Assembly (NCBI GenBank): GCA_947396885.1
Contig: OX377201.1
Location: 3,391,879 to 3,455,878, forward strand
DNA: 64,000 bases
Reading direction: 5' to 3'
From: Heligmosomoides polygyrus polygyrus
Lineage: Eukaryota > Nematoda > Chromadorea > Rhabditida > Heligmosomidae
Shown here: piece by piece, positions 12,558 to 24,357 of the stretch
How the letters are laid out: every line of letters starts with the position of its first letter
Numbering within the stretch: position 1 is the first letter of the stretch
Notes under the pieces: generated by a model
What the model was told of the DNA's origin: nothing
Seen by the model: only the letters and a program-made list of their open reading frames with translations
Databases searched by the model: none
Program-made: the position numbers and the translations under genes

Positions 12558-12763
12558 TGGGCCGGTTCACACTTCGCGACAGCGGCGACTAGAGCGACGA
12601 GAGTGCAGCGCGCGAAAGTATAAACAGGCGACTGGAGCGACGGGGAGCGACAGCGCCAGCGCTCGAGTATGAACACTTTTCGACGGCGCGAGCCCGGCTT
12701 TAATCGATATGCATGTTTTGTCCACTCAACGAGTCGCTCTTGTCGCAAAGTATGAACAGGCCC
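12558..12763. mobile_element. Palindromic MITE, related ends
   Basis: gggccggttcacacttcgcg and tgtcgcaaagtatgaacagg are inverted; GC-rich interior with repeated gagcgac. Confidence 0.75.
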
Positions 12764-13796
12764 TTTGGGGAGCACGAAAATCGCGCCGCAATCTGCGGAC
12801 TCATTAAGTGGCGTGACGTCGTCCAAAAACCTTTACCGGGCCCGGACTCACCAAGCGGAAAGTATAGGTGGAAGTACGGGATAGTGAGACCACTACTCAC
12901 CCTCGCTGGTTATAGGGCACGATTTGTATTCATCAAACGAATCGCGAGTAAGGTAGAGGTAGAAGAACCCAGACAAACATCCAGAAAAGTTGTTCTTCTG
13001 GCATTCCGCTGACTCCGCTACTAACATGGAGTGAAAAACTTGTCTAAGTTAGGTGGGAAGAGAAAATAAAGATGTCATTTTCGCAGAATTCTCTCCCACT
13101 GAGAGAAATATTGGAACATTCGCCAATTTAATCTGAAATTCCTCCCCCCCCCCCGAGTTTCGGGTTATTCCTCAATATAAAAGATAATAAAAATAATTGA
13201 AGACAGATTAAATTGTAGATATGTATCTTAAATGATAGGATAACACCAAAATCGCGGCTGAGGAGCTTCTTCCTTGACACAAAACTCCACACTCTGAACT
13301 TCTTTGAGACCCTTCATGTTAAGCTGCAGTCACTGTGCTACTGTACAAATTAATGGTGGAGTAGAGGCAATCAACATCTGCTCCCTCTCGACTAGAATGT
13401 GGATCCTACTCCAGACTTCATCGATGTATACTTTAGCAAGTATCCGTATGAGTTAGCAAAAGAAAGAATTCAACATAGCCTTCCTTTCTAGATTTCTGGA
13501 AAAAAAATGGTAGCATAGTAGTAGACGAGAGTGCGAGATCGTACTGTACGCTGCTTTCACGACGAGAGCATCCAGTGGGCGGAATAACTCATTATAACAA
13601 GGCTACAATTGAGAATTGTGCAGCAACGCGTACGTTAGAGTTGTCTGGCAGCAGACAAATCTCATTAGAACTCAACAGGTGAAGATATGGATGCTTCTAA
13701 AGCTGCATTTATTCTTCAGTTCTTTCAGCTTCTAGCCGGGTGTTTTGTTTGAATTCCCAATTCCACCAATTTTTTGACGATATATGATGCACTCAT
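12764..13796. other. Unassigned sequence
   Basis: A run of C near 13144; otherwise no gene or matched repeat. Confidence 0.45.
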
Positions 13797-13920
13797 AACG
13801 ATGTTTTGTTGCGATCAAAACTCTAGCGCCAGGCGGGACTCGAACCCGCACCTCCTACTGATCGGGCAGGAACGATCTACGCCATTACACCACCGGTGCT
13901 GTTTGATCAAACACATCATT
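13797..13920 (-). repeat. tRNA-like repeat
   Basis: Minus strand has A box ggtggtgtaatggcgtag and B box gggttcgagtccc, with T stem GCGGG/CCCGC. The anticodon arm is irregular, so it is not a working tRNA. Begins aacgatgttttgttgcgatc. Confidence 0.8.
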
Positions 13921-14344
13921 CACACCTAGATATACGATGCGTTGACAAAGTGGAGCAATGGAGAATCTCTCCAATTTCATAAGCAGCGGAGCATGGCTTG
14001 GTAAGTCAACTATGGGTAAGTAAACCGCAGTCAGGTGGGAAGAAAAAATACATATTAATCTAAAGAGCAGTTCATTTCTATTCATTCATTTACTTATTTA
14101 TTCATTTTGTACGTATACAATCACGCAGGGTTAAAACAAAACAAAAACAAAAGAGATCATGTTAATGAATAGAATAACACGAATATAACTAGCACAAAGG
14201 CGAATAAATTCGTAAGAAGAAGAAGAAGCTTCCTCAAGATACCGATAAATAAGCCTCTTGTATTGCCTCAGTGAATTTGGCATAACGATTTTTTTAACTT
14301 TAGGAACTTTAGAAAAATTTATTTATTTATTTATTTATTTATTT

Positions 14345-14602
14345 AAGGGCGGTTGTAGCGCAGTCGGAAGAGGCGCCGGCTGTCGCGTGCACCCGATGCC
14401 AGGTTCCTGGTTCGGATTTCCTCCTAGACCAACCAAGCCTTCCATTCCTCCTGTGTCCATGAATCGGCACCAGAGTTGTCATCCGTAGGAGTAGAAGAGA
14501 AAATACGCATTCAAATCGCCTCCACGACATCCCGTAGAAGTAAAATGCGTGGCGCATCCCAAAAGGGATTCAGTAACGCCATCCTTTATATTTTTTATCC
14601 TT
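14345..14602 (+). repeat. SINE copy
   Basis: Head gcggttgtagcgcagtcgg, B box ggttcctggttcgg, and tail taacgccatcctttat. A small body deletion is present. An (ATTT)n run precedes it. Confidence 0.88.
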
Positions 14603-14605
14603 TAG

Positions 14606-14803
14606 TCGTACATGTCGCCTAAATGAGCAGCATTGGTAGGTGGGAGGGTGTCGGCCAGTAATAACCAAGCAAAGTACAGACCGAACACATGCCAACTAAT
14701 AAGGTTACTGGGTCACTGACTGTACACACCCTCTCCGAATAGCACGGCCTGAATGGATGGGGCGTTCCCTCTCCGAATGCTGCCCGTCTTCGCGACATAT
14801 ACC
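14606..14803. mobile_element. Foldback MITE, tgtcgcgaaagtg family
   Basis: Left tacatgtcgcctaaatgagc and right gcccgtcttcgcgacatata are inverted; interior ccagtaataaccaagcaaag matches the array at 2.4-3.3 kb. Confidence 0.82.
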
Positions 14804-14806
14804 TCT

Positions 14807-14837
<31 letters not shown>

Positions 14838-15289
14838 TGTTTTACCTTCCAGTGGTCCAAAGACAAAGGCTAGAGAAATAAACTAGCAGCTTGAATAGCT
14901 GTTAAAGATGGCATCGAACAAAATGGTTCAAAAAACTAGTTCTAGAATACCAAGCCAGACATACATGCCCATATCCAATACCTTACATCGGTGCTGGTCG
15001 TTCATATGGCCTACATGTCGAGGTTTCACTCGATATGGCTTTTGACTGCTGCGTTTCTGATGTGTTTCACCCCACAAATGTGGGCCACATTAACGACTAG
15101 TACCCGCCACTTTGACTGGAAATATTGCTAATGATATGACGGCGCCGCGCGATTAGGACTACCTCGCCTCTAATTGACGTCTTATACCAGGTGGAAATTC
15201 CTGAACTAACCCGGCCCTACCCCACCCCCTTGCCTATCTTTACCCTCAGCTGTATCACCTGTCGTCCAGTTTGCCATCGAAAGGGTCAG

Positions 15290-15500
15290 CTCTAGCAACG
15301 TCTTCGCATTTGTCCCTTTTGCGTGCCAGAGTAGCCCAGTGAATCTTCTTTGCTTAAGGAAAATGAAGAGCATCGTACTTCTTCTATAAGACTTTCACAA
15401 AGAAGTTTCAGCAACGTGCTGAAGCTAACCCGATTAAGTTGACTCACTGGGCCACTCTGGTACTCGCCAGGAACAAAAGGAAACGCTGCTACTGTCGTGC
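15290..15500. mobile_element. Hairpin repeat
   Basis: Arms with gccagagtagcccagtga and tcactgggccactctggtac, extended outward with lower match. Confidence 0.6.
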
Positions 15501-16149
15501 GAGCAAACGGTCGACTAGCGGAACCACACATGGTGCAGCTGATGGTGTGATATGTCCGCGAACCAGAGTTGTCAGTGGCTCTCCTCCCTCCAAGAAGACG
15601 AACAGCATCATAGCACTAACTAAGCTATCCACCTATAAGCCTCACTTCGGCTTTAAGGAAGCTTCCGAGGTGAATGAGGGTGGTTAGAGCGGTGTGCTGT
15701 CCTCTTTGCATTTCGTGCCAGTTCTTAGACTATAAAAACAGTGAGGCTAGTTATTATGCACATACAGAACACATCTGCAACTCAATGCGAATGCAGATCG
15801 CCATGGGATGAGTCTCAGTGGGATCAGGGAACACTAGGCAACGACAGCGGCGTGGAATCGACATCGACTTTGCGACGGGTAGAAGAAGTACCAGGAAGGG
15901 AAGAAAGTCTTGGGGTGCTCGACGCTTTTCTTCTTTACTTTTTGAATTAGCGTACGATAGAATCCACTCAAAATCGTTAGTCCTACAGTGTGCCCCAAAA
16001 TGGGAAGGTCAGCGGTTCCCTTCCCCCAGAACCGGGGAGACCGGGAGCAGAAGAACTCGCTGACCGTCCTTTCAACATCTTCAATTTCGGTGATCTTTCC
16101 TTCGCTAAGAAAGCATTAGGAGGAGAAAGAGGGGATAGTCAGCAAGAGC
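15501..16149. other. Unassigned sequence
   Basis: Short frames in several phases, none recognised. Confidence 0.4.
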
Positions 16150-16395
16150 AATACCATGGGAATGGGGTGGGTGGGGAACCGTGTCCCAGCCGAGACAAAC
16201 CAAGCCCTTCATCACTTCGGGGTAGGTAAGTTGGCTTGTTCGGGAGGGACAGAGCGTTGACTTGTTCATCGGCTGGCCACCGCAAGCCATTCTATGGCTA
16301 AATACGCATTCAAATCGCCTCCATGACATCTGGTCGAAGTAGAATGCGTGGGGCATCCTGAAGGGGATTGAGTAACGCCGTCCTTTATCCAGCCT
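16150..16395 (+). repeat. SINE copy, 5' part eroded
   Basis: Body from aaccaagcccttcatcac to gtaacgccgtcctttatcc. Confidence 0.82.
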
Positions 16396-16469
16396 TCTTA
16401 TTGAGTCCTCTCACTTCTGGTTCCACCATCTGCCTCCACACCAAACGTACCATAAGTGGCCATCAATCG

Positions 16470-16545
16470 ACTTCTCTGTCGGATGCGCCGTGCATTCGGC
16501 TTTCATGGGATCTCATTGAAGCAGTGAGAATGCTTATTTGTTAAA
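16470..16545 (-). repeat. SINE fragment
   Basis: Short diverged piece (ggatgcgccgtgcattc) adjacent to the next full copy. Confidence 0.5.
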
Positions 16546-16853
16546 GGTCAAAAGGATAAAGGATGGCGTTGCTAAACTCCCCCCACCCCTTGGGATGCTC
16601 CTCGCATTCTACTTTCACAGGATGCCATGGAGGCGGTCTGAATGCGTAGTTGGCCATACAATGAGTTGCGGTGGCCAGCCGATGTGTGTACAGGTCAGCG
16701 CTTCATCCTTCCCAGACAGGTCTGGTGCCGATTCACCGACCCCGGAGTGATGGAAGGCTCGGTTGGCCTGGGCGTGGAGTCTGAACCAGGAACATGGTAT
16801 CGGGTGTACGCGACAGACGGCACCTCTTCCGACTGCGCTACATTCACCCTGTT
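16546..16853 (-). repeat. SINE copy
   Basis: Full copy beginning with an inverted tail (aaaaggataaaggatgg) and ending at the head (gactgcgctacattc). Confidence 0.88.
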
Positions 16854-17191
16854 TATTTGGTAATCACAATAATTTGTGGCGGCCGAACGTTATGTAGAAC
16901 TGCTAAGTAGGAATGTCTGAAATATACGCAAAAAATCTCTCAAATGTAGTGGTAATAATCAAGTGTAATTATATTGTAATTATACATTAACACATTGACG
17001 ACAATATAAGACACCGGTGGCTCACAGCGCGCGCGCGTAGAAACGTGCGCATGTCTCAGGCGACTTTCTGCCGCAAAAAGCGATTGTCGTCAATGTGTTA
17101 ATTGACATATCTATTGTTATTTCCTCTTTTTTATAATTAATGTAATTAATTACAAATAAATATATTAAATAAAAATATAAAAATAAAACAC

Positions 17192-17484
17192 GGGCGCGTG
17201 TAGCGCAGTCGGAGAACATGCCGGCTGTCGTGTGCACCCGATACAAGGTTCTTGGTTCGGATTTCAGCCAAGCCAATCAAGCCTTCCATCCCTCTGGGTT
17301 CGGTGAATTGGTACCAAACTTGTCTAGGAAGGATACAATACTGATTTGTTCATCAGCTACCCATGGAAAGTCACTATATGGCCAGGTACGCATTCCAACT
17401 GCTTCCACGACATTCTGTAGAAGTATAATGCGTGGCGCATCTCAAAGAGAATGAGTAGCGCCGTTCTTTGTCCTTCTCCTTTAG
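17192..17484 (+). repeat. SINE copy
   Basis: Full copy; head gggcgcgtgtagcgcagtcg and tail ttctttgtccttctccttta. Confidence 0.9.
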
Positions 17485-18234
17485 CAAGAATAAAATTGGA
17501 TAAGGATCAACGGTAGTCAAGAATGTGCTATGCGCCGCGAATTGCGATTGGATGCGGTTTGGAATACGCCATGCCTTCTACATGGAGGAAATTTCAATGC
17601 ATATGTGGACTGCAAAATTACTTTCAGCGAATAGCTACTGAACCCAGGACAGGACTGTACCAAGTCAATGACATCAGCGAGAAGAACTGGGGGTCTCAGA
17701 ATCTTCGGAGCAAGTAGTGGTAATGATTAGATCAACCGAGATGAGACTAGAAAATGCTAGCGATTGTCGCTCTACCCACAGCTCTAGGCGATGACGATCT
17801 GTTCGGCATTTACGCGACGAATCTCTTCGCCGACACTGCGGCCACAATTCATTAGGCCGGCATTGCTCTCGACCCTCCTAATCACCGTCTATTATCCGCA
17901 TTGCAACAGGCCACTTCAGCTGATTATACGCTGCAAAAACACAGCTCTGAGCCATGGCCTTATTGCTAGTCAACCAGAGCAGAAACGGAGTTAAAAGTGC
18001 TCTTGTTGCATAAGGAAATCGGGCTGAGCCTTCAACCTTCCGCACAAAGGTTGTTCATAGCTGTAAGAATAAGTGAGGCATACAGCTCCTCACATTGTCA
18101 GCTTCGGAAGAGGAGACTTTCTGCCTAATCAGCAGCCGCTCCTTTGTGCCTAAATCTCTTGAGCGAGGAGGATCCATAGGATCAATCTGACATTCGAAAG
18201 GGTCGAACAGAAAGCATTCTGGTGCAGACTCGAG
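17485..18234. other. Unassigned sequence
   Basis: A faint SINE-like trace near 17525-17610; no gene. Confidence 0.4.
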
Positions 18235-18527
18235 AATAAGGATAAGATAAAGGATAGAGGACGACGTTACTCATGCCCTTTTGAGATGCGTCAGCGCATT
18301 CTACTTCTACGGGATGTCGTGGAGGCGATATGAATGCGTAATTGGCCATACAATGACCAGCCGATGAACAAGTCAGCGCTTTATCCTTCCCAGACGACTC
18401 TGGTACCAATTCACCGACCCGGGAGGGATGGAAGGCTTGGTTGGCCTGGGCGGGAGATCCGAACCAGGGACCTGGTATCGGGTACAAACGACAGTCGGCG
18501 TCTCCTCCGACTGCACTACACCCGCCC
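18235..18527 (-). repeat. SINE copy with 8-bp target duplication
   Basis: Full copy; gactcgag flanks at 18227-18234 and 18528-18535. Confidence 0.9.
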
Positions 18528-18539
18528 GACTCGAGCATA

Positions 18540-18860
18540 TATACCATTTTCACGTCGAATCGGACACTCCTCAAATCAAATTGGGCACTCTTTTAATAAA
18601 GCTTTGATTTTTGAAATGAATGCGAACGATAGATTAACATTTAATACTTTTATTATTATTTTCTTAATTTTGTTTTATTATTTTCTATTTGTTTGTTTAA
18701 AATACGAATGTGATTCACGCATAGAAATGCAAAGCAAACAATGGTACTTAGGCAGGCTGATCTTCAGCCTCTATAAGATGGTTAGAACAATTTTTTGTTC
18801 AAGAAAAAAATGAATAACTTTTTAAATTTTTCTAGTTTACCTACCCTAATAAGTGTAATA
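18540..18860 (+). mobile_element. Left part of a ttttcacgtc-TIR element
   Basis: Begins accattttcacgtcgaatc and continues ctcaaatcaaattgggcac, as in the copy at 59.5 kb; no right end seen. Confidence 0.55.
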
Positions 18861-19015
18861 ATTTTATACAATGCTTGTCTAAAAAAAGAAAATTAACATT
18901 TGTCTGAAAACAAACAGTTTGTTCGAATTTGAACATCACGAACACGTTCGAATTTGAACGGTGCTTTTAAAAAGTTGAGAATTCGTCCGAACATCGAAAG
19001 TAATCCATATCTAAA

Positions 19016-19360
19016 AAAATAAATAAATAAAATATTGTAATATAATAAAAAATAATAGATACCATAAAAAATAAATTGAATAATATAATATTTAACACAT
19101 TTATAACAAATAAATAAATAAACGTAATATTGTAACATTATTCGGGAATCGAATATTTCAACTTTGGTCAAAAAAACGAGAAATAAGTAAATGTATTAAT
19201 TAATTAATAAAATATGGTAATATTATGAACAATAATAAATAACATAATAAATAAATCGAATAATATAACAATTCGTAACATTTATAATAAATAATTAAAT
19301 AAATAAACTATTCTAACATTATTCGAGAAGCGAATTTTTCAACTTTGCTCGAAAGTCTAA
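19016..19360. repeat. AT-rich tandem duplication (about 180-bp unit)
   Basis: Block 19016-19175 and block 19195-19360 match in order (taataaataaataaa, taatataa, aacatttataa, taacattattcg, ttttcaacttt). Surrounding sequence is rich in ttcgaat words. Confidence 0.65.
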
Positions 19361-20007
19361 CAATTGTATTCGAATATCGAAAACAATTCAAGTCTTTAGG
19401 CACAGGAAGTGATTTTAAAAGATTGTTCGACTATTCGAATATTCAAGTGAACGAAAAATGGAGCTTATTCAACTTTCGGTTTTCCGACAAAAAATTGTAA
19501 ACGAATAAATTCGTTCGTTCAATCGCTAGAAATTTTTTGGATTTGAATAAGTTCGTTTATTCTTTCGTTCAAAAATTATCGACATCGAGTATAGTCGTTC
19601 AATCATTTGTTCAATAAAATTTCTTAAAAGCACGACTACATATGCTGTATAGCCAGTCCAAGTAGATTAGAATTAGAATCCATAGCGGGTCCTAACAGGA
19701 ATTAATCGCCGTCAATATCAGTCGCCTATACTTAGGCTCATCCACGTGACCCACCTAGTTTGGGATCTTCATCAGGATCCACTTCACCGGATTCTCCTCA
19801 ACCTTTCGGTGGCCTAGAGACGTAGCACTAACCTCTGTAGGTGAGCGAAATACTAGCTAGATCCAGAAGAGTTAAAAACGGCAGAAGGGGAGAAACGGCT
19901 GCTGGAGGCGAAGCAGTCTCTGTCGATGAGGGGGATTAGTACCGAGCGGAGAGTCGTCGTGCTAAGCGTTTTTGCCCTCCACTACTCATCCCGGTCATGT
20001 CGCCAAA
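19361..20007. other. Unassigned, with ttcgttc-rich words
   Basis: AT-rich to about 19640, then mixed composition; no gene. Confidence 0.4.
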
Positions 20008-20190
20008 AAAAAGCTGACGAAGGGCGTGGCAACATCTTGAGCGGCTTCTTCTGGAGCCGTTTCTAATCCAGCCGAGGAATGCTGAAGCCCGTCGACTTCC
20101 TGGAGCTGTAGATGACCCTCAGTTTTATGCTACATATTGGCAGCTCCTTCTAGGATCAAGATGTTGCCACGCCCTTCGTCGATAGAGTGC
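20008..20190. mobile_element. Hairpin element with about 25-bp perfect arms
   Basis: gacgaagggcgtggcaacat at 20016 and its exact inverse at 20163-20187; loop about 120 bp. Confidence 0.78.
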
Positions 20191-20821
20191 AAAAGGTGGC
20201 AAGAAAGTTTGCTTAGTTGGCACTACTCGGCGGAGACTCTGCAAGGAAGGTTTCAGCCAATTGCAGGTCTCCAGCGCGGTTGAGCGAGATGTTAGACTGG
20301 CTGGCGCCTCCCATGCGCCCGCCTCTTGTACATGCCCTGGGAGAAATGAGCAGTAGTACCCAGTTAGAGCTATGCAGTAGAAGTAGACTGCATGGCGCGT
20401 TCATGGAGGTTTAGTCAAACTCAATCTTCACTGCAAAAAAACGAAATCGCTGAGCATAATGACAGTATGCTTTATTTTGATGACTTGTGTGAGTGAACTG
20501 AAATTGTTCAAGATGATTGATTGTTTGTTACTAGCTTGTTTTGAAAAAAATGAAAAAATTAAAAAGTTATAAAAAAATGAAAAAAATAGAAAAAAGTTAT
20601 AAATAAAAGGTAATCTTCTCTGAATAAAGTCGTGAATGAAAAGAAAAGATTCCTGAGTGGGAGACTAGAGTTGACTTTTGACTGAAGCAACATCTCTCTA
20701 CCAACCCTTTAATTCTGAAGTCATCTGACTTCGACGTCATCTGAAGCACAACGAGACGTTTGTCGTGAGATGATCTCGACTCTTGCGTACCTCCGCCAAC
20801 TGCGCCACCTAATCCGATACT

Positions 20822-20872
20822 AGTCGCGAATGTGAGCAGCATTGGAGGTGGGAACGCTAGCTAATCAGGGGC
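20822..20872. mobile_element. Half copy of the foldback MITE
   Basis: Only the left arm remains (tcgcgaatgtgagcagcatt), followed directly by another MITE. Confidence 0.6.
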
Positions 20873-21194
20873 CGGATTCAGCAACGCTCATACCCGCGGG
20901 TATGCGGGATAATGACGGTAGGTAGACGAAACCACGATGAGACATTCATGATAAACCTTACCTGCCACATCGTGGGTAAGGAGAGAATACTCGAGGATCG
21001 TCGCGAGTATATGCACATTCCGCGCCCCATTGACAAAATAGCGCTCCAATGAAATCAATGCCTCGCGCGAGAGGCTTAATTCATAGCTCATAGCTTTGTT
21101 TCCTTCCATGAATACGAATCATACAAGCTACCCATTGCTGGTAGTGGGTATATTCCCCTACGGTATCTCTACCTATACCCACTGCTTGATGAAT
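20873..21194. mobile_element. MITE, ggccggattcagcaa ends, third interior type
   Basis: Left ggccggattcagcaacg; right cttgatgaatccgacacc; arms hold tacccgcgggtatgcggg and tacctatacccactg. Confidence 0.7.
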
Positions 21195-21904
21195 CCGACA
21201 CCAGAAAAATCAGAGCACCCACCACAAATTCTGACTGATACGCGTATTTTATGCTGCTTGATCAAATAGCCTACTCCCGCCTTCTAATTCTGTCCACACT
21301 CTCGACATGAAGCGAATTCTCTTTTCGAGGATTCACCACTGACTTCGGCTTCCTTTTTCCTTCAATACTAACAAAGTTTCCAAGATGAGTCGGCACGTGG
21401 CTTAGTGGAGCTTTAACAAACCCAACTTCTATGCGTGTCGAGCATTCAGATCCCCAGTGTATAGCAGAGCCACGTTTTTCACGCGCTAAATAGGCGCGGA
21501 ATTAATGAAATTGCGCGCTGGGGCTGGGTTGAACTCACTATAGACAGCGGCTCCTTCAGAAAAGCCAGAAAAAAAAGCGTTGAAAGCGTCGATTCTGTGT
21601 TGATGCGCTGATTCTGACATGAGTTTGAGCTCCTAAAAAGCGTTATTGAATCTGCCCTTCGAAACAGGTCCATTCTCTTGCCAGCCTTTGCGAATTTCCC
21701 AGGAAATTTCACTGCTAACAATCACGAATTCCCTAGAGATATTACCTCGACAATGTAGATAGTCTGAATAAGAGAAGGGGCTAGTCAGCTAGTCCACCTC
21801 CTACCATTAGACGTTCTAGTGTTGTTGTATTTCTGCACTAAGGGATCTCTGAGAGATCTATGACAGTTGAAGGACGCACGGTTGTCACAGTGGTTGCTCA
21901 AAAC
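21195..21904. other. Unassigned sequence
   Basis: Nothing recognised. Confidence 0.4.
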
Positions 21905-22448
21905 TGACCATAACTTCTTGGTTCCGATTCCGCCCAGGTCAACTAAGCCTTCCAAGTCGCTGGAGTCGGTGAATCGCCAATAGATTTGTCTGGGATGCTC
22001 AACGCACTGCGACTTGTTCTTGGGTTGGTCATAGCATACCATTGCAGGCCAATGCGCATTTAAATTTTCTCCACGACATCCCATAGAAATATAATATGTA
22101 CGTGGCGCATAAAGGATAAAGGATAAAGGACGGCGTTACTCAATCCCTTCTGGGATGCGCCAGCGCATTCTACTTCTACGGGATATCGTGGAGGCGACAT
22201 GAATGCGTATTTGGCCATACAATGACTTGCGGTGGCCAGCCGATGAACAAGTCAAAGCTTTATCCCTCCCAGACGAGTCTGGTACCAATTCACCGACCCC
22301 GGAGGGATGGAAGGCTTGGTTGGCCTGGGCGGGAAATCCGAACCAGGAACCTGGTATCGGGTGCACGCGACAGTCGCGCCTCCTCCGACTGCGCCACACG
22401 CGCCCTCGTGGCGCATCCCGAAAGGAATTAAGCAATGCCACGCTTTAA
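21905..22448 (+). repeat. Older SINE copy split by a later SINE insertion
   Basis: Plus-strand pieces 21905-22110 and 22407-22448 are one copy: body to cgtggcgcat, then cgtggcgcatcccgaaagg and the 3' end. The minus-strand copy at 22111-22406 lies between. Confidence 0.88.
22111..22406 (-). repeat. SINE copy nested in another SINE, 10-bp target duplication
   Basis: Complete copy with a tail of two units of aaaggat inverse; cgtggcgcat is repeated at 22101-22110 and 22407-22416. Confidence 0.95.
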
Positions 22449-22927
22449 TCTTCTAATTATTTCTTGTTGAAAGCCCTATTGCGTTTCTAGTAAAACTCGC
22501 AGTCCGGTACAAGTCGGCGATGGTGCCAGCAAGTGGTGGCTGGGACGTGCCAGCCAATCAGAACAGGTCCTCTGAGTAGTGCGTCCGATCGACATGGTCG
22601 ACTAGCTCTCGCCATTTCGTTCGTATTTATTTATTTATTTATTTATTTATTTCTGTAGGAAGCGTAAGGCGTACGTGGTATAGCATTCAGTAAAGTAAGA
22701 AACTATTACCAATACAAGAACACGGATATATAAATAATTGAGATCCAGAAATGCAAAGACTTGCTCCTAGCCAGGTGCCTGAACTACCTGTAATGAGTCG
22801 ACGAACAAGGGACGCAGGAGTTCAGCGAAAATGAAGCTGGAACCAGCTCTACACGCAAAATTACATGATCTAGTACTTGTTTTGGGTACACCGTAAGGTA
22901 CTTCCTCTGAGTCACCGTTAGTTCTGA

Positions 22928-23219
22928 GCGCATGTAGCGCAGTCGGAGGAGGTGCCGACTGCCGCGTGTACCCGATATCAGGTTCTTGGTTCGGATTTCT
23001 CGCCCAGGCCTTCCATCCCTTCGAGGTCTGTGAATTAGTACCAGACTTGTCTGAGAGGGATAAAGCGCTGACTTATTCATCGGCTGGCCACTGCAAGTCA
23101 TTGTATGGCCAAATACGCATTCAAATGGCTCCACGACATCCTGTAGAGGTAGAATGTATGGCGTATTCCAAAAAGGATTGGATAACGTCGTCCTTTGTCC
23201 TTTATCCTTTTTATCCCGG
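22928..23219 (+). repeat. SINE copy with short target duplication
   Basis: Full copy; gttctga at 22921-22927 and 23220-23226. Confidence 0.88.
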
Positions 23220-23226
23220 GTTCTGA

Positions 23227-23661
23227 ACATTACTATACGATAGAATTTTGAAGCATCTTCTCAATAGGTTAGACAAGAATCGGAAAACCACATAGACTTC
23301 AGTAACTTTACGATGAGAAACCAAGGAAGGGAGCCTATATTCACTATTTATTTATAACTACAGCACGAGGAACTCTTACAAATCTATTGCTAGTTGCTCA
23401 AAAAATAATTTTCGAGTGAAATTGTCTTGCACCTTCTTATGAAGAGCAACATATTTTGATTTTGAAGGAGAAAACACTGGTAAATCGTACTCCAGGACAG
23501 AGCGAATATATGACATGTAGGGCCTGAGGAGCATTTTCTCAAATGGGGAATGTCTTACTTTCAAAGGCAAGAAAGTAAAGATGACCAAAGAAACATAGAG
23601 GTCAGAATTCAAGACATTTTATTTTAACCTCAGGTGGCAGGTACTGAGTTTGCAAGCTGTT
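23227..23661. other. Unassigned sequence
   Basis: One 78-codon minus frame (23376-23612) includes RPYMSYIRSVLEYDLPVFSP, reminiscent of the C-terminal region of a non-LTR reverse transcriptase; too short and frame-poor to call. Confidence 0.35.
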
Positions 23662-23800
23662 ATAACGATGTTTTGTTGCGATCAAAACTTCTAGCGCCAG
23701 ACGGGACTCGAACCCGCACCTCCTTCTGACCGGGTGGGAATGCTCTACGCCATTACACCACCGGTGCCGTTTGATCGAACGCAACATCCACACCTCGTGG
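23662..23800 (-). repeat. tRNA-like repeat
   Basis: Same unit as at 13.8 kb: aacgatgttttgttgcgatc start, gggttcgagtccc B box, ends near gcaacatccacacctcgtg. Confidence 0.8.
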
Positions 23801-24009
23801 GACCCTCAGCACTCAGCCATATATGGGGATGAGAGGGAGAGGTGAAATGTTAAAGGTTTACATGGGCATTACTAGCGAGAAACTAAGCCTTTATTCATTA
23901 GAAAGCTCGAAGTAATAAACATCAATTTGTCGATCAATTAGGCACCGAGCTACACTAGACGAAAACGTGGCTTAATCCGCACATTAATTTTATTATTCGG
24001 ATCATCATC

Positions 24010-24341
24010 ATTCATCGATTCATCGAAGATTAGAGACGCTGTTGCATGGGGCAAGGCGTCGAAAATTAGGTGGGCCGGCCATGTAATGCGCTTCGCAGAC
24101 AACCGCTGGACGAGAGCCGTTACCAACTGGATTCCGCGGGATGTCAAGAGAACACCAGAACGCCCACCAACGCGTTAGTCGGACTTCTTCGTGAAAGCCC
24201 TGAACGACCGATGTGACGCTCTTCGTGTCACTCGAGCAAGAAGGATCCATTGGAGCCCTCTGGCACGCGACAGGGTTGCTGCTGACGCTGCTTGCGCCCG
24301 CTCGAGCAACTCGATGATCTACGGGACGAGGTGATACAGGT
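24010..24341 (+). mobile_element. 3' fragment of an older RTE element
   Basis: The plus strand encodes IRDAVAWGKASKIRWAGHVM and RFADNRWTRAVTNWIPRDV, then KALNDRCDALRVTRARRIHW, the C-terminal domain of an RTE reverse transcriptase. There are internal stops. It ends in a short GTGATACAG repeat, a different tail from the adjacent (GAA)n RTE, so this is a separate family. Confidence 0.75.
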
Positions 24342-24357
24342 GATTCTCTGGCTCATT

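Noticed and set aside
13797..13920. Functional tRNA gene
   Set aside because: T arm and boxes are good, but the anticodon arm has an oversized loop and acceptor pairing is imperfect; copies recur as a repeat.
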